The notes under the pieces are model-generated. The model had not been told where the DNA came from. It saw only the letters and a program-made list of their open reading frames with translations, and did no database searches. A DNA stretch of 64,000 nucleotides, from the NCBI RefSeq assembly GCF_030285925.1, contig NZ_CP127251.1, positions 2,604,001 to 2,668,000 on the forward strand, in the 5' to 3' direction. The translations under genes were made by a program, and so were the position numbers. Of the stretch, positions 49,139 through 58,307 are shown in pieces; positions within the stretch are counted from its first letter, which is position 1; every line of letters starts with the position of its first letter. The stretch comes from Devosia sp. YIM 151766 (GTDB lineage Bacteria > Pseudomonadota > Alphaproteobacteria > Rhizobiales > Devosiaceae).

Positions 49139-50665
49139 TCACACAGGGGCAATTCTATTTTTCTTTCCCTTGATACCGCTCCACGCGCCATAGACCAGAA
49201 TGAGTACCGTCAAAGCGAGAATGGTGCCGCTGATGGGGCGATTTACGAATGTCATGAAATCGCCCCTCGAGAACATCATTGCCCTTCTGAAGTGTTCTTC
49301 CATCAGCGGTCCCAAGACGTATCCCAGCAGCAAGGGTGCTGGCGGCAGGTTGAGAACCCGCATCAGATAGCCCAGCGCACCGATAGCGATCACCATCCAC
49401 ACGTCAAAGATCGAATTGTTTACGCTGTAGACGCCGATAGCCACGAACATGACGATTGCTGGATAAAGCACCGAGAAAGGGACGGCCACGAGGCGGACCC
49501 AGATGCCGATCAGAGGAAGATTTAGAACCACCAGCATGACATTTCCGATCCAGAAACTCATTACGAGTCCCCAGAAGATGTCGGGATGCGAGCTGAGCAG
49601 CATCGGGCCGGGCGCGATCCCGTGAATCATCAGCACACCCAGCATGATAGCCATGCTCGCGCTGCCAGGAATGCCAAGCGTGAGCGTGGGAATGAACGCT
49701 GTCTGGTCAGCAGCATTGTTCGCAGCTTCTGGAGCGACTACTCCTTCAATCGCGCCTTGGCCGAACTCCTCGGGCGTCTTGGACACCTTTTTTTCTACGG
49801 CATATGCCATGAAGGACGCGATGATGGCGCCCGTACCTGGAAGTGTTCCAAAAAACGAACCCAGCGCCGTTCCACGGAACATAGGCATCCAGGATCGACG
49901 CACATCGTCTCGGGTAGGAATCATTGATCGAAGAGTTACCTTCGCCACACGTTCTCCTTCCTTTGCCTGTTTCTGGCTGGAGCGGATAGCTGAGATTACC
50001 TCCGTCACGCCGAAAAGCCCCATTGCCAGCGCCACAAGGCTGACACCGTCCAGCAGACCAAATGCTCCGAAGGTAAAACGCTGAACCCCACTGGAGATGT
50101 CGGTTCCCACGAGCCCGAGGCAAATGCCGAAGGCCACCATCGCTATTCCAGTCAGCATGGAACCGGTCGATATCGAGGAAGCCGCGATTAACCCGAGCAG
50201 CATCAGAGAGAAGTATTCCGGCGAACCGAAGCGGAGCGCAAATTCCACAATCAATGGGGAAAGCAACATCATCAGAATGATGCCGATGCTTCCTCCAATA
50301 AACGAAGCGATTGTCGTTGTGGAAAGAGCAATGCCGCCCCTTCCTTGCTTCGTCATCGGATAACCGTCGAGCGTGGCGACTGCCCCCGATGGCGTGCCGG
50401 GCACATTCAGAAGTATCGAAGCGGTGGAGCCGCCATAGCTCGTGCCATAGTAAATACCGGCGAGCATCACCAGAGCGGCGGTAGGATCAAGGTAAAGCGT
50501 CAATGGAAACAGCATGGATATCGCTGCTAGCGCGCCTATACCCGGAATGACCCCGATCAGCGTTCCAAGGAAGACGCCGATGAAGCAGTAGAATAAATTT
50601 GATAGGGAAAAGGCCGTCTCGAGACCAATCATGATGTTGGCTGGCAGCATTTCGAGAGCGTTCAT
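49139..50665 (-). CDS. Tripartite tricarboxylate transporter, large permease TctA
   Basis: A 508-residue inner-membrane protein with about 12 helices. FIGVFLGTLIGVIPGIGALAAISMLFPLT, YGGSTASILLNVPGTPSGAVATLDGYPM and FFGTLPGTGAIIASFMAYAVEKK, GVVAPEAANNAADQTAFIPTLTLGIPGSASMAIML are TctA-family signatures. With TctB and TctC it imports a carboxylate using an ion gradient. Its start overlaps the TctB stop by 1 bp. The codon and base composition is lower in GC than the flanking genes. Confidence 0.95.
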   Translation of the reverse strand: MNALEMLPANIMIGLETAFSLSNLFYCFIGVFLGTLIGVIPGIGALAAISMLFPLTLYLDPTAALVMLAGIYYGTSYGGSTASILLNVPGTPSGAVATLDGYPMTKQGRGGIALSTTTIASFIGGSIGIILMMLLSPLIVEFALRFGSPEYFSLMLLGLIAASSISTGSMLTGIAMVAFGICLGLVGTDISSGVQRFTFGAFGLLDGVSLVALAMGLFGVTEVISAIRSSQKQAKEGERVAKVTLRSMIPTRDDVRRSWMPMFRGTALGSFFGTLPGTGAIIASFMAYAVEKKVSKTPEEFGQGAIEGVVAPEAANNAADQTAFIPTLTLGIPGSASMAIMLGVLMIHGIAPGPMLLSSHPDIFWGLVMSFWIGNVMLVVLNLPLIGIWVRLVAVPFSVLYPAIVMFVAIGVYSVNNSIFDVWMVIAIGALGYLMRVLNLPPAPLLLGYVLGPLMEEHFRRAMMFSRGDFMTFVNRPISGTILALTVLILVYGAWSGIKGKKNRIAPV

Positions 50666-51114
50666 CAGAGTGGAATCCTGAAGGGAGCCATGCGAACGTT
50701 CAGGCCCCAGTAAAATATGACATACGCAAGCGCAGGAAGCAGAACGACAAGAATTACCTTGGCTCGTACAGAAGCCGTACTGTTCCAAAAAGTTACAACA
50801 ATCGTCATGACGGCGATTGCCGGAATAAAGCCGAAAAGCGGAAGCAAAATAGCGAAAGCCACCAGGCCACCAATTATATAGGAAAACGGCCCCCAATCGA
50901 TCGAAATGCGGGTTCCGGGGACTATTAGACTGCTAGCCAGAACCGCAAGACCGAATATGCCAAGAACTGCGCCGGCCATCACCGGAAACATACCTGGGCC
51001 CATTTCGTTCAACGAGCCAAGCGGATAGCGCGTAAGAGCGTAAATTGTGTATGTCGCTCCGACGCTGGACAATACAATTCCGCTACAGAATTCTCTGCTT
51101 ATAAACTTGGGCAT
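50665..51114 (-). CDS. Tripartite tricarboxylate transporter, small permease TctB
   Basis: A 149-residue protein with four membrane helices in the TctB pattern (SGIVLSSVGATYTIYALTRYPLGSLNEMGPGMFPVMAGAVLGIFG, then two C-terminal helices). The family PG.FP motif is present. The ATG at 51114 follows GGAGGTCAA. It is the middle gene of tctCBA. Confidence 0.9.
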   Translation of the reverse strand: MPKFISREFCSGIVLSSVGATYTIYALTRYPLGSLNEMGPGMFPVMAGAVLGIFGLAVLASSLIVPGTRISIDWGPFSYIIGGLVAFAILLPLFGFIPAIAVMTIVVTFWNSTASVRAKVILVVLLPALAYVIFYWGLNVRMAPFRIPL

Positions 51115-51196
51115 TTGACCTCCAGGCAGCCCCAAACAGCTTCATAATCCGAGGCCGAATGAGACTGCCGTATAATAAGGGTTGGAGGGCTGCTGG

Positions 51197-52186
51197 TTAC
51201 TCTACCGCCTCAGGGGTCAACTCAGCGGCAATAGAGAGATCCCTATAAACCTGAGCCGATGCGGAGATCAGATCCTTGGTATCCGCAGAATTCCTGTAAG
51301 CGAATCCAATTCCTGCAGAACGATATGCTTCTTTCAGAGCAGGATCATTCATTGTATTCTCCAGGATAGCGCTCCAGCCCGCCTGAATTTCCTCCGATGT
51401 CTCAGGAGGAAGCACCAAGGCTCTCCAGATCGCCAGATCGACATCGATACCTTCATCGACAAGGCTTGGAACCTCGGGCCATTCTTCAATAGGCGCGTCG
51501 CCATTATGCGCCAGCATCTTCAGGTTTCCGGCCTCAACCTGAGCTTTGATCTCCGATGGATAAAGCGCGCCGATGCCGACATCTCCCGCCATCAGTGACA
51601 GGACGATTTGGCTCCCGCCCTTGATGGGCACCCGAAGAAAGCTGGTATCCGTCGCCAACTCAAATTTGAGGCGCGTATAGTCGTGGTTCGTCCAATTGCC
51701 CGAAACCCCGAAGACAATATCGCCGGGGCGCTCTTTTGCGTGATCGATGAACTTGATGATGTTCATGTCCGCGTAAGGGCCGGACGCGCTTACCGTCAGC
51801 ACATTCTGGTCGGTGGAAATTTGACCGATATATGCGAAGCTATTCTCGTCGTAATCCACACCTTCGATCCGATAAACGTCAGAGACGAGTGAAATGGACA
51901 CTTGGCCGATCGTCAGGCCATCTGGGCTGGCGCTGCGCATTTCATTATAGGCCACCACTCCGCCACCGGCCGGCTGATTGATGATATTGACCGGCTGTCC
52001 AGCGTGTTGCGACAAAATCGAGGCTAGGACACGCGCATTATTATCGTGCCCTCCTCCTGGGTTGGACGGGACGATCATATTGACCGGTTGCGTGGGGCGC
52101 CAATCTTCTCCGTACGCTAATCCGGCGGACCCTAGGATAAGCGTTGCAGCAGCAGCAAAAAGCTTGATGGGGGTATGCGTGCTCAT
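51197..52186 (-). CDS. Tripartite tricarboxylate transporter substrate-binding protein TctC
   Basis: A 329-residue periplasmic binding protein with a signal peptide (KLFAAAATLILGSAGLAYG). The Bug/TctC fold motifs are PVNMIVPSNPGGGHDNNARVLASILSQHAGQPVNIINQPAGGGVVAYNEM and the later WPEVPSLVDEGIDVDLAIWRALVLP. The ligand is a carboxylate that cannot be specified. GGGAGGAATTC precedes the ATG. It is placed between an RraA-like gene and tctB. Confidence 0.93.
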   Translation of the reverse strand: MSTHTPIKLFAAAATLILGSAGLAYGEDWRPTQPVNMIVPSNPGGGHDNNARVLASILSQHAGQPVNIINQPAGGGVVAYNEMRSASPDGLTIGQVSISLVSDVYRIEGVDYDENSFAYIGQISTDQNVLTVSASGPYADMNIIKFIDHAKERPGDIVFGVSGNWTNHDYTRLKFELATDTSFLRVPIKGGSQIVLSLMAGDVGIGALYPSEIKAQVEAGNLKMLAHNGDAPIEEWPEVPSLVDEGIDVDLAIWRALVLPPETSEEIQAGWSAILENTMNDPALKEAYRSAGIGFAYRNSADTKDLISASAQVYRDLSIAAELTPEAVE

Positions 52187-52273
52187 GAATTCCTCCCTAA
52201 TTTTGAATTCAGTTGGAAAATTATGAGCGTGGACATCTGATCATTCCCCAGCTGTCCACGCTCACGGTATCGT

Positions 52274-53062
52274 TTAGGAATAGCGCTTCCGATAGAGTGG
52301 GCGGAGTTCGTCGAGGGGACGATTTTCATTGATCAGTACGCGCATCGCTTCTTCTTCCGCGATGATCGACTTCACCTTTTCAAGCACGGTGACGACATGC
52401 TCAGCGGGAATGAAGCAGACGCCGGAATCATCTGCGACAACCAGGTCGCCGGCATGAACCACCACGTCGTGCACTGTAACCGGGCCGTTTAGCTCCACGG
52501 CTTCCATACGGAATTTGCCCGTGATGGGCGTGACGCCTTTACTCCAGACGGGATAGTCAAGGGCGTTGATCGCCGGCACGTCTCGGCACGCGCCATTGAC
52601 GATGGCTCCGGCAAAGCCCCGCGACTTTGCGACGGTGGCAGACTGGCCGCCCATATTCGAAACATCGAGATTGCCACCGAAATCGCAGACGAGGATGTCA
52701 CCTGGTTCGCCGAGATAATATGACTCGCGCGTGGACATGCCGATGAAGTCGTTATCAACGTAGCCCTGGGTGGGAGTCTTGCGCTCCGGGATGCTGCGGA
52801 CGGTGGCGGCAGTGCCGACGATTTTTTTACCTGGCAGCACCGGGCGAAGATGTGAGGCAGCGACAACGCCGCGCAAACCCAGGGAATCGAGGACGTCGGA
52901 AACGGTGCCAGTCAGATCCTCGAGCGCCAGATATTGATCCACAACCTCCTTTGACGGCCGTGGCAAACGAATTTTCTTGATGCGCTCGGGTGCGACCTGC
53001 CCCCATACGCGGCCTTGCGCCTTATAGTCCTCGTAATCTTTAGCGACGTCTGATTGGATCAT
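52274..53062 (-). CDS. RraA-like/HMG-aldolase-family protein
   Basis: A 262-residue protein. GTVSDVLDSLGLRGVVAAS, GQSATVAKSRGFAGAIVNGACRDVPAINALDYPVWSKGVTP and DLVVADDSGVCFIPAE match the RraA/4-hydroxy-4-methyl-2-oxoglutarate aldolase family, including the conserved Arg-Asp catalytic pair in GACRD. It is longer at the N-terminus than RraA itself. Beside a TctABC importer, a role in cleaving or decarboxylating a keto-acid is more plausible than RNase E control. The start overlaps the iclR stop by 4 bp. Confidence 0.87.
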   Translation of the reverse strand: MIQSDVAKDYEDYKAQGRVWGQVAPERIKKIRLPRPSKEVVDQYLALEDLTGTVSDVLDSLGLRGVVAASHLRPVLPGKKIVGTAATVRSIPERKTPTQGYVDNDFIGMSTRESYYLGEPGDILVCDFGGNLDVSNMGGQSATVAKSRGFAGAIVNGACRDVPAINALDYPVWSKGVTPITGKFRMEAVELNGPVTVHDVVVHAGDLVVADDSGVCFIPAEHVVTVLEKVKSIIAEEEAMRVLINENRPLDELRPLYRKRYS

Positions 53063-53862
53063 CGTGAGCTTGCTCCTTGGTGTTCGTTAAGGGTTGGTGG
53101 GATTTTTGAGCCGGAGAAACGTGCGACCGCATCCGTCAAGCTCGCGGAGGCAATCTTCAGCCTGTCGACGTATTTCTCGATGAGGACGTCGGTTAGTTTC
53201 GTGAGCGGCCCGGCAAGGGTGATCACGTCGGGGAAATCGGTTTCGTTTTCGACAGGAACCGCAATGGCAAATCCATGCGCCGTCACTTCCCCACGGCTGA
53301 CCGAAAACCCGATGCGCCTGATGCTTTCCAGTTCCGCAAGCAACGCTTCGATTTGGTCGGAGCTTTCCTCCGTGAGCTGGGCAAGGATGCGCTCGCGGTA
53401 GGCGGAAGGCGCGAAGGCCAGCAGAACCCTGCTGCTCGCCCCCACATGCAATGGGCGCGTCTGTCCTTCATCAACCACAAACCTGAGCCCCTCACTGGAT
53501 TCTTCCCGGGCCACCACGAGACGAAGCCCATTGTGAATTGATGAAAAGAAGGCCGTGTCGCCGGTGGCTCCTGCGAGATCACGCAGGGCCGGCCGCACAA
53601 CAGCCAAAAACCGCCCTCTGCTTTTCTGAAGCATCCAGGCTATGGCCTGCAGACGCGGGCCAAGATGGTAGGCATTGGTCACCGGGTCGACATACAGGTA
53701 GCCGCACGCCTTCAAGGTACCTGCAAAACGAAGGATGCGGCTTCGATTCAGCCCTGTTCTTGTGTGGAAATCCTTCAACTGCAATCCAACGTCATCATCG
53801 AATGCATCGAGGAGCGACAAGGCCGCTACCAAGGCCTGTACATGTCGGTCTTCTTCTTGCAT
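53059..53862 (-). CDS. IclR-family transcriptional regulator
   Basis: A 267-residue regulator with an N-terminal winged HTH (VAALSLLDAFDDDVGLQLKDFHTRTGLNRSRILRFAGTLKACGYL) and an IclR effector domain (FFSSIHNGLRLVVAREES, GASSRVLLAFAP, GFAIAVPVENETDFPDVITLAGP). It is first in the operon iclR-rraA-tctCBA and probably controls it in response to the imported acid or a product. The ATG at 53862 starts MQEEDRHV; upstream in-frame sequence is unlike coding sequence. Confidence 0.9.
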   Translation of the reverse strand: MQEEDRHVQALVAALSLLDAFDDDVGLQLKDFHTRTGLNRSRILRFAGTLKACGYLYVDPVTNAYHLGPRLQAIAWMLQKSRGRFLAVVRPALRDLAGATGDTAFFSSIHNGLRLVVAREESSEGLRFVVDEGQTRPLHVGASSRVLLAFAPSAYRERILAQLTEESSDQIEALLAELESIRRIGFSVSRGEVTAHGFAIAVPVENETDFPDVITLAGPLTKLTDVLIEKYVDRLKIASASLTDAVARFSGSKIPPTLNEHQGASSR

Positions 53863-54296
53863 ATTTCTACCTAGTAGACATTGGTTTCTATTATTTTGAA
53901 CATAAGCATTTATCACCCGCCGGCGCAATGCCTTCGTGGCAAAGCAGGAGTTTTTGTCAGGTTTTGCTGCCGCCAAGCCGTCCGGGAGCATGGAAATTTC
54001 CGAGAATTCGCCCCCTGTCTCGGCTCATTCCAGTGGCGGCTGTGGATGGGTTCGTTCAGGCATATTTCGCCAGCAAACGGTGCGAAGTGCTGGCCACGAA
54101 TTGAGACGCACCGCACATCTCGATGCACGATTCCCCGAAGGATCGAGCCGGATTTGCCCTGGTGACCCCAATTGCGCTTCAACGGCAGCGGCAGCGCCCA
54201 GCCCATCCAGGCGACCAAGGGCAGGAACCGATTTCAGGCTGACACAACATATAGTCCGTGCTGTTCACGGCCACGCGCCGCTTCCGGCACTGACGG
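53863..54296. other. Gene-free region with AT-rich promoter and possible decayed sequence
   Basis: About 434 bp between the iclR and lysR genes, both on the minus strand. The first 60 bp are AT-rich (CTAGTAGACATTGGTTTCTA and ATTATTTTGAACATAAGC) and probably contain the iclR promoter. The rest has no gene with recognisable domains in any frame; weak local similarity among frames could be a decayed remnant at the edge of the lower-GC block. Confidence 0.5.
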
Positions 54297-55199
54297 TTAG
54301 GTGGGCGCCACCAGCCAGTCCAGTTCCTGTACCCGTTCGCGCGTCACCTCGACCACGGCGTTGATCGCCGGCCGCCAGTCATCGGCGCGATGCGCCGCAA
54401 ACATGCGCGATTCATCGATCCCCTGTTCACTCATCAGCCGCAGCAAGGCGCCTTTGGGAAACGTGGTTTCGACCAGCTTGGTGGGCAGAATGGCGACACC
54501 GCTCCCAGCCGCGACGAGATGAGCGATGATGATGATTGAGAAGCTCACCGAGATCTGGCGCGGCGTCAGCTTCTCGGAGCGGAACCAGTTCATGGTCTGC
54601 TGATACATCGGCGACGGACCGGGATTGCTGAGAACGGTGAAGCGCGCCAAGTCGCGGGGCCGGACGATCGCCGGGAGCTCTGAATCCGGCGGCGCATACC
54701 AGGCGGCGGTCTGGACGCCCAGTTCGGACAGCCTCAGTCGCGGATCGTCGTGCAGGTTGATCCCGATGACCACGTCGAGCGCCCCAGCCAGCAATTGCCG
54801 TTCGAGATCGATGCTGGTGCCAACGGTCATCTCCACCCGCAAAGCAGGATAGCGGGTTTCCAGCTCTGAGATGATGCCCGGCAGTGCCGCGACCGACAGC
54901 GCCTCGACGATCCCGAAGCGGATCGAGCCGGTAATGCGCTCGGGGCGGGAGCGATCATAGAGCAACTCCACATGCTCGATAATCGTGGTGGCGTGATCGA
55001 GCACGCTCCGGCCATCATCGTTCAGCACCAGTCGCCGCCCCTGCTTGCTGAACAGAGGGCGCCCCAGGGCCTCGCGCAACTCTTTTAGCCGCAGAGAAAC
55101 CGACGATTGCGTCAGATTGAGCTGGACGGCCGCCGCGCTCACGCTGCCGAGCCGGTCGACCCAGACAATTGCCTCGAGCTGAGCGAGCGTGATGCGCAT
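54297..55199 (-). CDS. LysR-family transcriptional regulator
   Basis: A 300-residue regulator with the N-terminal LysR HTH (ITLAQLEAIVWVDRLGSVSAAAVQLNLTQSSVSLRLKELREALGRPLF) and a periplasmic-binding-like effector domain (about residues 90-295). It is divergent from the TRAP operon 131 bp away, the classical arrangement for LysR control; a direct repeat in the gap is a candidate site. The ligand is probably the TRAP substrate or its product. Confidence 0.92.
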   Translation of the reverse strand: MRITLAQLEAIVWVDRLGSVSAAAVQLNLTQSSVSLRLKELREALGRPLFSKQGRRLVLNDDGRSVLDHATTIIEHVELLYDRSRPERITGSIRFGIVEALSVAALPGIISELETRYPALRVEMTVGTSIDLERQLLAGALDVVIGINLHDDPRLRLSELGVQTAAWYAPPDSELPAIVRPRDLARFTVLSNPGPSPMYQQTMNWFRSEKLTPRQISVSFSIIIIAHLVAAGSGVAILPTKLVETTFPKGALLRLMSEQGIDESRMFAAHRADDWRPAINAVVEVTRERVQELDWLVAPT

Positions 55200-55207
55200 C
55201 TATCGGA

Positions 55208-55243
55208 AATTCCAATTAATAGGGGCAAGAATTGCCAATTAGT
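55208..55243. promoter_or_regulatory. Candidate LysR regulator binding region
   Basis: Two direct repeats AATTCCAATTAAT (55208-55220) and AATTGCCAATTAGT (55230-55243), their starts 22 bp (two helical turns) apart, just upstream of the lysR start and about 90 bp before the TRAP operon. Each contains an AATT/CAATTA core with an imperfect LysR-type T-N11-A motif. Confidence 0.45.
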
Positions 55244-55329
55244 CGAGCGACGTCAATAGTGCTAAGGCATTTCCCAGTGGGCGAGCACCGCCCGTCCGTT
55301 GCAAAAATCGATGAGGAGGAATGAAAGCC

Positions 55330-56397
55330 ATGTCATTGCGCAATAAATTCTTGACCGGTCTGGCCTTGGGGATGCTGATGCTGCCCGCCGGGGGCGCCGT
55401 CGCCCAGGAACTGGACAGCGTCAACCTGAAAGTGTCCGGCGGCAACCGGACGCAGAACATGTTCCGCTTCATCGAGGAGCCGTTCTTTACCCAGGAACTG
55501 CCCGAAGCGTCGAACGGTAAGATCACCGCGACCTTCGGATCGCTTGAGGATATGGGCATTCAGGGCCCGGAAGTGCTGCGGCTGCTGGGCCTGGGCATGT
55601 TCGACATCTCCGAAGGCACCCTGAGCTACATGGCAGGCGAGGCACCGGAATTCGAATCCCTCGATCTGCCGGGCCTCACCGGAGACATCACTGAGCAACG
55701 GAAAATGGCCGAGGGCCTGCGTGAAGAACTCACCCAGATCATGGCCGAGAAGTTCAACGTGAAGCTGCTCACCATGTCGCCGGTCTCGTTGCAGGTCCTG
55801 TACTGCAACGCGCCGATCTCCGGAGTGGACGATCTGGCCGGCCTCAAGGTGCGCACGTTCAGCCGCTCGATGGCCGAACTGATCGAGGGCCTCGGCGCCC
55901 AATCGGTGAACATTCCGTTCGCCGAAGTCGTGCCGGCGCTGGATCGTGGCGTGGCCGACTGCGCCATCACAGCGACGTCTGGCGGCAACACGGCACGATG
56001 GTGGGAAGTCACCGATCACCTCGTAATCCTGCCAATGGGCTGGTCGATGATCTTCTTCGGCGCCAATTCGAACAATTGGGATCGCCTCCCGGCCGAAACG
56101 CAGGCTTTCCTCACCGAACAGTTCGCTGCGATGGAAGACCGCATGTGGGCCCAGGCCGCCGCCGACGTGGAAGACGGCATCAACTGCAATACCGCGCAGG
56201 GCGAGTGCGAGCTCGGCATCGTGGCCGATCGGCCCATGACGCTGGTGGAGCTTTCGGATGCCGACCGCGCCAAGGTGGCGGAAATCGTCTCCAACAACGT
56301 GCTGAAGCACTGGGCCGACCGCTGCGGCGCCGACTGCGTGGCCAATTGGAACGAAAAGGCCGGTTCGGTCATCGATCTCCAGATCGCGGCTCACTGA
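55330..56397 (+). CDS. TRAP transporter substrate-binding protein (DctP family)
   Basis: A 355-residue periplasmic protein with a signal peptide ending VAQE (about residue 27). PISGVDDLAGLKVRTFSRSMAELIEGLGAQSVNIPFAEVVPALDRGVADCAITATSGG is the DctP fold core with the conserved Arg ligand-binding residue. It has five cysteines, including pairs in NCNTAQGECELG and RCGADCVANW, which are unusual in this family and may form disulphides. The ATG at 55330 is placed by AGGAGG 10 bp upstream; an ATG at 55321 is an alternative. Substrate unknown. Confidence 0.9.
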   Translation: MSLRNKFLTGLALGMLMLPAGGAVAQELDSVNLKVSGGNRTQNMFRFIEEPFFTQELPEASNGKITATFGSLEDMGIQGPEVLRLLGLGMFDISEGTLSYMAGEAPEFESLDLPGLTGDITEQRKMAEGLREELTQIMAEKFNVKLLTMSPVSLQVLYCNAPISGVDDLAGLKVRTFSRSMAELIEGLGAQSVNIPFAEVVPALDRGVADCAITATSGGNTARWWEVTDHLVILPMGWSMIFFGANSNNWDRLPAETQAFLTEQFAAMEDRMWAQAAADVEDGINCNTAQGECELGIVADRPMTLVELSDADRAKVAEIVSNNVLKHWADRCGADCVANWNEKAGSVIDLQIAAH

Positions 56398-56399
56398 TT

Positions 56400-56996
56400 A
56401 TGCAGCCCATTACACGCTTGATCCGAGGGATCTCGCTGTGGATGGCCAGGCTTGGCGGCTTCCTGCTTCTGGGAGCCGCCATCCTTGTCACCGTCGAGGT
56501 TATCGGACGCTCGTCTCACCTGTTTGTCATCAGCCTGGGCACCGAACTCGCGACCTATGCGCTGGCCGTGGCGGCCACATGGTCTCTCGCCTATGTCGTG
56601 TTCGAACGCGCCCATGTGCGGGTCGACGTGCTGGCGCAGCGGCTGCCGCCTCTGCCCAAGGCGCTGCTCGACCTGCTGGCGCTGGCCAGCCTTGCAGCCG
56701 TCGGTGCCGTACTCGCCTCCGGCGGCATTGAAATGTTCACAACCTCGCTGCGTCTCGCCTCGAAGTCCAACACCACGCTGGGCATGCCATTGGTCATCCC
56801 GCATGGCGCGTGGACCTTCGGGCTGATCTGGTTCACCGCCGTATCGCTGTTCCGTCTGGTTCAGGGGGCAATGGCCATCGCCCGTCATGACTATGCCGAG
56901 GCCGCGCGCATCAGCGCCGCGCCAAGTGCGGACGACGAAGTCGAAGATGCGATCGCCGATACCGAGCAGCGCCTATCCCGGGATGACGCAGCATGA
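56400..56996 (+). CDS. TRAP transporter small permease (DctQ family)
   Basis: A 198-residue protein with four membrane helices (about residues 15-38, 48-68, 90-112, 130-155) in the DctQ pattern (VTVEVIGRSSHLFVISLGTELATYALAVAATWSLAYVVFERAHVRVDVL). Starts 2 bp past the dctP stop and overlaps dctM by 4 bp. Confidence 0.88.
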   Translation: MQPITRLIRGISLWMARLGGFLLLGAAILVTVEVIGRSSHLFVISLGTELATYALAVAATWSLAYVVFERAHVRVDVLAQRLPPLPKALLDLLALASLAAVGAVLASGGIEMFTTSLRLASKSNTTLGMPLVIPHGAWTFGLIWFTAVSLFRLVQGAMAIARHDYAEAARISAAPSADDEVEDAIADTEQRLSRDDAA

Positions 56997-58279
56997 TTCA
57001 GGCCACCCTTCTCATTCTTTTCGGATTGCTCGCCATCGGACTGCCGGTCGGCGCAGTGATGATAATCGTGGCGCTCAGCCTCGACTTCTTTTTCTCACCC
57101 ATCGACCTGTTTAAGGCGGCAGGCGAACTCAGCTGGGTCGCCTCCTCCAACTATCTGCTGGTCAGCGTTCCGCTCTTCGTGCTGCTGGGCGAAATCCTGC
57201 TGCGCGCCGGCATCGCCGAACGGCTCTATTCGGCCATCGTGCAATGGATCGGCTGGCTGCCCGGGGGCCTCATGCACGCCAATATCGGCGCCAGCACGGC
57301 GTTTGCGGCAACTTCGGGTTCAAGCGTCGCCACGGCCGCCACGATCAGCGTCGTGGCCAAGCCGATGATCGAGCGCTATCGCTATAGCGATAGGCTGTTC
57401 TATGGCTCGGTCGCCGCCGGCGGCACATTGGGCATCCTCATTCCGCCTTCGATCAGCCTCATCCTTTATGGCTGGCTGACCAGCACCTCGGTGCCGCAGC
57501 TCTATATGGCAGGGGTCGTGCCCGGCATCCTGCTGGCGGTGCTGTTCTCGCTGACCATCCTCGTCATCTGCCTCATCCGTCCATCACTGGGCGGGCAGAA
57601 GATCGAAACGGACTGGAAACGACGCATCGCCTCGCTGCCCAATCTGCTGCCACCGCTGCTCATCTTCGGCGTCATCATCGGCTCGATCTATATGGGTATT
57701 GCGACGCCGACAGAATCGGCCGCGCTCGGCGTGCTTGCCGCGCTGCTGCTCGCCGCCGCCTATCGCCGGCTGAACCTCAGGATGCTGGTCGAGGCCATCG
57801 ATGGTACGATCCGCACCACCGGCCTGATCATGCTGATCGTTATGGCGGCATGGTTTCTCAACTTCGTGCTCTCGGCGCTGGGTCTGATCCCCGCCGTCAA
57901 CGCGGCGGTTATTGCCTGGGGCTTGGGGCCGGTGGAGCTGATGCTGGCGATCATCGCGATCTATCTGGTTCTCGGGTGCTTCATGGATCCGCTGCCGATG
58001 ATGATCGTGACGGTTCCAGTGCTCACTCCGCTGGTAATCAGCGCCGGCTACGATCCGGTATGGTTCGGCATCGTCATCGTGCTGCTGAGCGAAACCGCAC
58101 TCATAACACCCCCGATCGGCATGAACCTGTTCGTCGTGCAAGGCGTACGGCGCCAGGGTTCGATCACCGACATCATGATCGGCGTGTCCCCGTTCATCGT
58201 GGCGCTGCTGCTGATGATCGCAGCCGTCGTCGCATTCCCCCAGATGGCCCTGTGGCTACCGCAGCTGCTGCGTGGCTGA
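56993..58279 (+). CDS. TRAP transporter large permease (DctM family)
   Basis: A 428-residue permease with about 12 helices. SSNYLLVSVPLFVLLGEILLRAGIAERLY, GGTLGILIPPSISLILYGWLTSTSVPQLYMAGVVPGILLA and LGCFMDPLPMMIVTVPVLTPLV are DctM signatures. It completes the DctPQM symporter. The HD-domain gene follows 28 bp downstream in the same transcript. Confidence 0.95.
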   Translation: MIQATLLILFGLLAIGLPVGAVMIIVALSLDFFFSPIDLFKAAGELSWVASSNYLLVSVPLFVLLGEILLRAGIAERLYSAIVQWIGWLPGGLMHANIGASTAFAATSGSSVATAATISVVAKPMIERYRYSDRLFYGSVAAGGTLGILIPPSISLILYGWLTSTSVPQLYMAGVVPGILLAVLFSLTILVICLIRPSLGGQKIETDWKRRIASLPNLLPPLLIFGVIIGSIYMGIATPTESAALGVLAALLLAAAYRRLNLRMLVEAIDGTIRTTGLIMLIVMAAWFLNFVLSALGLIPAVNAAVIAWGLGPVELMLAIIAIYLVLGCFMDPLPMMIVTVPVLTPLVISAGYDPVWFGIVIVLLSETALITPPIGMNLFVVQGVRRQGSITDIMIGVSPFIVALLLMIAAVVAFPQMALWLPQLLRG

Positions 58280-58307
58280 CGCATCAAAGTATTGGAGTAA
58301 TCTATCT

